Source: Antilocapra americana
Taxonomy: Eukaryota; Chordata; Mammalia; Artiodactyla; Antilocapridae
Direction: 5' to 3'
DNA: 64,000 nucleotides
Assembly: GCA_007570785.1 (NCBI GenBank)
Contig: ML660774.1
Location: 1,560,027-1,624,026 of the forward strand
Made by a program: the position numbers and the translations under genes
Shown here: piece after piece, positions 57,785 through 64,000 of the stretch
Numbering within the stretch: position 1 is the stretch's first letter
How the letters are laid out: every line of letters starts with the position of its first letter
Notes under the pieces: generated by a model
Database searches by the model: none
The model's input: only the letters and a program-made list of their open reading frames with translations
Told to the model about the DNA's origin: nothing

Positions 57785-58775
57785 GTCAGTGTCCAGTGAA
57801 GACAGTGAAAATGTTACCACTAGTCATTGAGAGTATACGGGGACATGTCACTGTCCCAGGGTGGGGTGAGGTTCTCCCTCAGCACCTGGGGCAGGCCGAT
57901 TCGAAGCTGGGTTTTCCAGTATCCATTTTTAACATATCTAAGTACAAGTTCTTCCTGGAAATACTAGTAAATGGGCATTTCTGTCAGTTGCCTCTGTTAA
58001 ACACTTTTTCATTTGTTTACTATGGTCTGTTGATTTCAGGAGTGGAAGCCCGACTGGCCAGCAGAGCCAGGATATAAAGGGGTGCATTCTCTGGGCAGTG
58101 GGTCCAGAACCTGGGGTGCCAGGTTACGTGCACACGTTACTTTCAGGGAGACAGTGGTGATGGGGAGAGGGCAGAGGAAGAACACGGAGAGGGTAACAGT
58201 CGGGCTCTCCTGACTCTGGGGAAGTTTGCTGTTGCCCCGAGGTTTGGTAAATTACAATCCTGACCCTCAGGGTGTGGCTTCTAAGACCTTCAAGTAGGTG
58301 TTCTTCAGAGAGAGTCTAGGATCCGGACCTTTCTGCCTCTTGTCTTTGCACTGAGCCTTGTGGGGGACAACCGTGGCAGTCCAGGAGCCTGTTGAGAATG
58401 ACTCCTTTGTTTGCTGGTGTCTTGTAAGTCTTGTGGTCACAATCTGTTGGCTTTCGAGCCTAGATGTTTTGGGAACCAGCCCTCAAGAGGAAGTCTTAAC
58501 TTGAGGGGCTAGATGTTGACTCTAAACCCTTTACTACTCAGGGAGAAGCTGGTGTCCTGTTTATACATCCCTGTGCCAGGGCTGGGGTTTATAGCAAGTG
58601 TGGTTTATTTTTCTCACACATTTTGATGTTTTTCTTTTAAAAATTTACCCAATGTGTAGACATTGCTCTGCTAGTTTCTGCATTTGTTTAAGAGAGAAAT
58701 GTTCCATGCATACTGGTAGATTTGGTGTGTCTAGGGGAGGAAGGGAGTTCAGCATCCTGAAAAAATCAGTCTGAT
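57785..58775. mobile_element. ~1 kb ancient mammalian repeat (likely L1 3' UTR or ERV)
   Basis: The stretch is familiar as a dispersed mammalian repeat: tgtcactgtcccagggtggg, ggagtggaagcccgactggc, ccttgtgggggacaaccgtg, gtttgctggtgtcttgtaag, agtttctgcatttgtttaag, gatttggtgtgtctagggga. It is GC-richer than its surroundings. I cannot assign the family or strand safely. The 93-aa + frame at 57796-58077 is part of it. Confidence 0.45.
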
Positions 58776-58952
58776 CTAGCCGAAAAGATAAGTATTTAAA
58801 AGTTCCTCAGGTGTTTTTATTGTGGATACAGTGTGTCAGAACCCCTGAGTTAGCTATTAAGAGTTAGAGACATCAGGAAATCTAGCTACAACTTCCTTTT
58901 CTTTAGAGAATGATACTAAATAATAAGCTTAGGATGTTTAACTAATATTGTA

Positions 58953-59188
58953 ATACCTTAGTCCTTCCCAGTTGGCACTAGTGGTAAAGAATGTGCCTGC
59001 CAGTGCAGGAGACATAAGAGACACAGATGTGATCCCTGGGTTGTAAAGATCCACTGGATAAGGGCATGGCAACCCAGTCTAGTATTCTTGCCTGGAGAAT
59101 GCCGTGGACAGAGGAGCCTGGTGGGCTACAGTTCCTGGGGGCACAAAGAGTTGGACACGACTGACGTGACTTAGCACGCGCACACACA
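58953..59188 (+). mobile_element. Bov-tA-type SINE with TSD
   Basis: Forward SINE (cttcccagttggcactagtg ... gttggacacgactgacgtga) with a gcgcacacaca tail. Flanks taatattgta (58943-58952) and taatactgta (59189-59198) differ at one base. Confidence 0.92.
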
Positions 59189-59458
59189 TAATACTGTATA
59201 AATAAGACAGGATATTCAAGGCAAAACTTTTAAAAATTCTTAATGACTCTTCAACCTGTAGAATCAAATTCCGATTTCTTGGTCTACTGATTTCCCGTGA
59301 GCTGGTTTGGCCTGCTTACCCAGGCTTACCATTGTCTGGTCTCCTTGTGGTCAAGGGTCTCCCTTTCTTTGGTTAATTACCTCTGATTCAGTGTAGTTGC
59401 CACTTCCTTTTCCCTATCATCCTGCCCTTGGCGAGGATATGTATAATGAATGATGTGT

Positions 59459-59657
59459 TCAGTTCAGTCTCTCAGTAGTGTCTGACTCTTTGCCATTCCT
59501 TGGACTGCAGCTGCCAGGCTTCCCTGTCCTTCACTATCTCCCCGAGTTTGCTCAAACTCATGTCCATTGAGTCGGTGATGCCATCCAACCTTCTCATTCT
59601 CTGTCATTCCATTTTTCTCCTGCTCTCAATCTTTCCCAGCATCAGGGTCTTTTCCAA
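59459..59657 (-). mobile_element. BovB 3' fragment
   Basis: Antisense BovB terminal 200 bp: gttcagttcagtctctcagt, ttgagtcggtgatgccatcc, cagcatcagggtcttttcca. Confidence 0.92.
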
Positions 59658-60539
59658 TATAGAATTTCTAAATATTTTTAAAAATTTAGCCTTCATCCCT
59701 TACTCATAATTGAACACTTATGTTATTCAATCCTAAGGCAAAAGTGGAATATTTAACATCTTTTATGCCTCTGAGAATCTCTAGTCTCTTTCAGAATGAA
59801 GACAGTTTACATCTAAAAAGGCTTATAATGTGACTGCAGCAAGTTTAAAGTGCTTGTGAATTCTTTTCTCATATTTCTTAGGGTTCAGAGATTCAAGTTT
59901 AATGACAGCCTTCCTTAAGACTACATCTCTAAAACACTGTTTATAGCCTTTCTAACAATTTGGCCTCATTGAATCCCTTTCTCAGTTTAGGAGGCCTCCA
60001 TGTCTACATAATTGTAACTAGCAGTGAATGCAACTTTGATTCATTGTCAATTTCATGGTCAGACATTAAAAATTTTTTTTTCTTTGATTTATATCCTGCA
60101 CAGTCCTACCAAGCCTGCATGAGACAGTAGACCAGTTACCTCATTAGTGTCCATGATTTGCCCAACGTAACTGGAGAAAGAAATCAAAACTTTGTTATTG
60201 AGTTCATGTTGTATTTCAGCTATTAGTCTGGTAACATTTGAATCCTCCCTGAGGCTTAGCAAACCTTCGTTTCCTTTGTTACATTCTAATACTCGTTGTT
60301 CAAAGTGTTTCAAGTCCTCTGAATGACATGCATTCTTAGGAAATTGTTAGTTTTTATGATTTCAAAACTGAATTCATGTGTATGAAAGTATCCTAAATAG
60401 TGTCTTGCACAAATGAAGCGCTGCAAAGATTTGCTGTTTATTAACTATGTGTAGGGAGCCTAGTGAGAAATGAGAGCACGCGGGAGGCTGTTATATTAGT
60501 CTAAAATAGAGTTTATGGTATTTACATTAAAGTGGAAGA
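59658..60539. other. unique AT-rich sequence
   Basis: No gene or repeat is confidently recognised; a weak L2-like patch may lie at about 60400-60450. Confidence 0.45.
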
Positions 60540-60900
60540 CATTAATTGAGTAAAGGATTTTTTGTTGGAGGGATGAGAGGGGTAGGGAAGGTTGACAAGA
60601 TTTCATTAAAGATGGTATCAGGAAGTAAGGGGGAGGAATGCAAAGTCATGGAATATGGTCTTTTACTTAAATCATTATGGGATGCTGGTAAAATTTACAT
60701 CTTGGGGAATAGTACTTGGAAAAGAATAAATTTGAGAGGTTTGGGTGATGGAGGCTGGACACCTGTAAGAAACTCTTTTCAGAGTGCCAGTGCCAAGACA
60801 TCAAGAAGGAAAGTGAATTATCAGTATGGAGTTCTAGAAAGTGATCAGGAAGAAAGAATGGCCATCACAAAGTCTAGGGATATGTTCCCATTTAGAGACC
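60540..60900. mobile_element. possible ancient mammalian repeat, left piece
   Basis: The segment (ttgagaggtttgggtgatgg, aaactcttttcagagtgcca) vaguely follows an old mammalian repeat whose continuation seems to lie at 61745-61975, past a SINE and an LTR. The 190-aa + frame at 60546-61118 runs from here into the SINE and is not a supported gene. Confidence 0.3.
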
Positions 60901-60908
60901 AAGCAGAG

Positions 60909-61215
60909 GAAAGTGAAAGTGAAAGCCCTGTCCAGCTCTTTGCGCCCCGTGAACTACACAGTCCACGGAATTCTCCAGGCCAGAATACTGGAGTGGGTAG
61001 CCTTTCCCTTCTCCAGGTGATTTTCCCAATCCAGGGATCGAACCCAGGTCTCCCACATTGCAGGCAGATGCTTTACCATTCCCTTTTCCACAAGGGAAGG
61101 CCAAGAATACTGGAGTAGGTAGCCTATCCCTTCTCCAGTGAATCTTCCCAACCCAGGAATCAAACTGGGGTCTCCTGCATTGCAGGCGGATTCCTTACCA
61201 ACTGAGCTAGCAGTG
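60909..61215 (-). mobile_element. dimeric Bov-tA/Bov-A SINE with 8-bp TSD
   Basis: Antisense dimer (aagtgaaagtgaaagccctg ... aactgagctagcagtg). aagcagag occurs at 60901-60908 and 61216-61223. Confidence 0.92.
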
Positions 61216-61247
61216 AAGCAGAGAAATGCCAACTGAAAAAATGCTCA

Positions 61248-61740
61248 GTGTGAGAGTTGTGAGTCAAGCTTTATGTGTGGACAAAACAAGGACTGTAGCT
61301 CAGGAGACAGCATCCCAGATAGCTCTGAGAAACTGGTCCAAAGAGGCAGGGGGAGGTCAGTACATATGTGATTATGGTGAAGAGGGCAGTACACACAGTG
61401 GAGCACATATTTTTTTGCAGTAGATTTCAGCTAGTCATAAGGAGCAGACGTCACCTTAAGGGAGTTTAGTGCTTTTGTAGATAAGAGGAGATGTAAGAAT
61501 CAGGCTCATAAAATCAGCTCTTGAAAATAACTATCTGAAGCCCTGTCTTCCCAGGTTTTCCAGAATACAGGGTGCCTGAGTTCTGCCCTTTATTCTGAAC
61601 TCCCTTCAGGGGGTGATGAAGGTCCGCAGCTGCAGCAGCACCTGATATAATCCTTGCAGAGGTGGATGGCATGTACGCATGGCAAGTGCCAAATCTGTAG
61701 TTGAGAGAAGGAAGCACCCATGAGGGACTGTGGAGAAGGC
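61248..61740 (+). mobile_element. probable ruminant ERV LTR, copy B
   Basis: The text gctcaggagacagcatccca, gctctgagaaactggtccaa, agggagtttagtgcttttgt, gaactcccttcagggggtga and cgcagctgcagcagcacctg looks like a ruminant ERV LTR (BTLTR1-like). It shares its second half with 55310-55530. No retroviral coding region adjoins, so it is probably a solo LTR. LTR edges are not resolved. Confidence 0.55.
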
Positions 61741-61744
61741 AGCT

Positions 61745-61975
61745 GGTAGGAAGAAAACCATTTCCTGGAAGCCGTGTGCAAAAAGTGATCCAGGAAGGCG
61801 AAGTGCTCAATTGCACGGAATGCAAGTGAGAGGTCAAAGGACAGAGAAAGGGGGCTGATCGATTTGGGAGGATAGAGGTCAGTCACGACCTTTACAGACT
61901 GGTCACCACAGAACTGGTGAGAAGAGCCTGGGTAAGGAGTGAGTGTTGAGAGCGCATGAGTCAAGAAATTGGAGT
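61745..61975. mobile_element. possible ancient mammalian repeat, right piece
   Basis: The text ttcctggaagccgtgtgcaa, agtgctcaattgcacggaat, gaggtcaaaggacagagaaa and tcacgacctttacagactgg follows a common old mammalian dispersed repeat that I cannot name. A diverged inverted relative may lie at about 62240-62300 (gacatgtcagcggtatctga). Confidence 0.4.
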
Positions 61976-62871
61976 TTAGTAATTACAAACCACATTTTTC
62001 TTTCAGTGTAAGAGAGGGGAAAAAGATAGGCTTACTTTTGTCAAATTTATCATTTCATTCCCTCCAGACTACTAACAGAGTCCTGTGCCTTCTTCTATCA
62101 TAATAATTTTAAAAGAAGTTTTTTTACTTCTGTACCGACTTGCCCTTTGATCATTTGACATGTCTCCCTAGTTAGCCTGTTGAGAGTGTTCTCTTCAGGG
62201 TGTAGAACATCTATTTCCAACAGCGTTTTCCCCCTGGTCTTTATTGCCCTTGACATGTCAGCGGTATCTGACATTATTAAAGACCTTTCTTGATACATTT
62301 TTTTCTAAAAAAAATTTTTTTTAATTTTACTACAGTGATTTCTTCCACCCGATTAATTATGGTTTCATTTTTTCAATTAGCATCAGATGTCTCATTTAGG
62401 TTAAAAATATAACCCAGAAGAACTTCTCCCCAAATATTTTTGTTTCCAGTTAAAGTGAAGCTTGCTTAAGATCCCAAGAGCTTGACTTGAAAGTGGCACA
62501 AAACCCATTTCTCCCTTGGAATCCTTTAGTGGATCATCCCATGAGGCTTTGAAAATCTAAACCCAGCTCCCAGTGCACACGTCCCCAGGTCAGTTTATGT
62601 TGACATTGCTGCCCTCACTCCTTGTCAACCTTGACACACGTGGAAAGTTGGCCCCACCCATTCATCTGACCTGGCGGGGACACTGTGTCACAGGTTCCAG
62701 ATTCTTGACCGAGAGAACCTGCCCCAGGAACTCTCCCCTGTTGCTGTGCTCCAACCAGCTCCCCACTTCCTGAATTTCTCAGGCCACAGTTATTTTCTGT
62801 CACACACACGCTCACTATTATCCAAGGTCTCCCTTCTCTAGTGATCCTGTTCTGGAACTGGATGGTTCTCA
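61976..62871. other. mostly unique sequence
   Basis: No gene recognised. Frames at 62573-62773 (+) and 62615-62920 (-) overlap each other and lack features. Confidence 0.45.
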
Positions 62872-63380
62872 CATCACTTCTGTTGTGTCCAACTCTTTGC
62901 AACCCCGTGGACTGCAGCACGCCAGGCCTCCGTGTCCATCACCAACTCCCAGAGCTCACTCAAACCCATGTCCATCAAGTCAGTGATGCCATCCAACCAT
63001 CTCATCCTCTGTCGTCCCCTTCTCCTCCCACCTTCAATCTTTCCCAGAATCAAGGTCTTTTCCAAGGAGTCAGTTTTTTGCATCAGGTGGCCAAAGTATT
63101 GGAATTTCAGCTTTGGCATCAGTCCTTCCAATGAATATTCAGGACTGATTTCCTTTGGGATGGACTGGTTGGATCTCCTTGCTGTCCAAGGAACTCTCAA
63201 GAGTCTTCAACAACAACGCAGTTCAGAAGCATCAATTCTTCTGTACTCAGCTTTCTTTACGGTCTAATTCTCACATCCATACATGAATACTCGAAAAACC
63301 ATAGCTTTGACTAGACAGATCTTTGTTGGCAAAGTAACATCTCTGTTTTTTAATATGCTATCTAGGTTGGTCATAGGTTG
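62872..63380 (-). mobile_element. BovB LINE 3' fragment
   Basis: Antisense BovB (gttgtgtccaactctttgca ... gctatctaggttggtcatag). The minus frame at 62874-63200 (108 aa) keeps [19 protein letters not shown] and [16 protein letters not shown], one of the longer intact BovB frames here. The endonuclease and catalytic core are missing. Confidence 0.94.
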
Positions 63381-63594
63381 GTTTTCACATTGGTCCTTTT
63401 GAAAAATCTCAGCCTGGGAACTTGCAATTTGGAGAGTGTAAGCGTGTGTTGATCTGGGCCCTAGAAGCATTCATTACAGCTCCTAAACTCAAAGGCTTCT
63501 TCCTACTCCTTTTCTTTTTGTTATTTTATAATCAATTTTTATTATTGACAGTTCAGAAAAGTTTCTTTTTACTTCATACCACATTATTGGTAAT

Positions 63595-64000
63595 TTAAAT
63601 ATCTATCAAATTAAAAACAATTATTGGAGTATAGTTGACTTACAGTGTTGTTAGTTTCAGGTGAACAGCAAAGTGATTCAGTTACACATACACATCTATT
63701 CATTCTTTTTAGCTTCTTTTCCCATATAGGTTATTGCAGAATATTGGATCGAGTTCCCTGTGCTATATAGTAGGTCCTTGTTGGTTCTCCATTTTATGTA
63801 TAGGAGTGTGTGTGTTAATCCCAAATGTCTTAATTTATCCCCTCTCCCCCACCCACATTTCCCCTTTGGTAACATAAATTTGCTTTCAAAATCTGTGTCT
63901 CTTCCTGTTTTTATAAATCCACTCATCTGTATCATTTTTCAAAATTAGGCTCCACATATGAGTGATGTGATGTGTGTTTGTCTTTCTGTGACTTCACTTG
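63595..64000 (-). mobile_element. L1 3' UTR, running off the right edge
   Basis: Antisense L1 3' UTR: ggagtatagttgacttacag, cagcaaagtgattcagttac, ccctgtgctatatagtaggt, tgtctttctgtgacttcact. It continues beyond the window. Confidence 0.88.

Noticed and set aside
57785..58775. GC-richer block as a CpG island or promoter
   Set aside because: CpG is not enriched and the text is recognisable as an old dispersed repeat.
60546..61118. 190-aa + frame
   Set aside because: It runs from a probable ancient repeat into a Bov-tA SINE; no domain, and its C-terminal third is the usual SINE translation.

Overview
This window is mammalian nuclear DNA from a ruminant (cattle, sheep, goat, deer or a relative). 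The evidence is its repeats: many copies of the tRNA-Glu/BovB-derived SINEs (Bov-tA and Bov-A2 types), many 3' fragments of the BovB (RTE-type) LINE, L1 3' ends of the artiodactyl/bovine type, and one CHR-type SINE of the kind shared by whales, hippos and ruminants. Older mammalian layers are also present: MIR, L2, ancient L1 3' UTRs, an MLT1-type MaLR LTR and DNA transposons with inverted termini. The species cannot be fixed from the sequence alone.

I find no protein-coding gene, rRNA, tRNA gene or CRISPR array that can be supported. Every long open reading frame with a recognisable protein is a decayed reverse-transcriptase fragment of BovB or L1, or an antisense shadow of a SINE. The window is therefore intergenic (gene desert) or lies inside a very long intron.

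Layout. 0-6 kb: an L1 3' end at the left edge, two SINEs, a small Tigger-like transposon, mostly unique DNA. 6-12 kb: stacked L1 3' ends, a CHR SINE with target-site duplication (TSD), two opposed ancient L1 3' UTRs. 12.7-22.7 kb: BovB copies, a decayed L1 split by BovB, three SINEs with clean TSDs. 22.7-26.8 kb: mostly unique, with an approximately 80-bp tandem repeat. 26.8-27.5 kb: MLT1-type LTR split by an L1 3' end. 30.5-34.8 kb: the most layered locus, an old inverted-terminal-repeat transposon broken by three later events (an L1 with a 30-bp inverted repeat at its 5' junction, a SINE pair, and an L1 carrying about 440 bp of extra 3' sequence inside its TSD). 35-47.5 kb: SINEs and BovB among long unique stretches, the longest repeat-poor one at 44.3-46.4 kb. 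48.4-51.7 kb: a 5'-truncated L1 with TSD, itself hit by a BovB with 5' inversion. 52-64 kb: dense SINEs, including a SINE inside a SINE, two copies of a probable ruminant ERV LTR, a roughly 1-kb ancient repeat, BovB, and an L1 3' UTR at the right edge.

Nothing here works together as an operon or pathway. What the window records is a history of target-primed retrotransposition, and the most useful observations are the insertion junctions. Family names come from recognition by eye; exact subfamily names and element edges need RepeatMasker.
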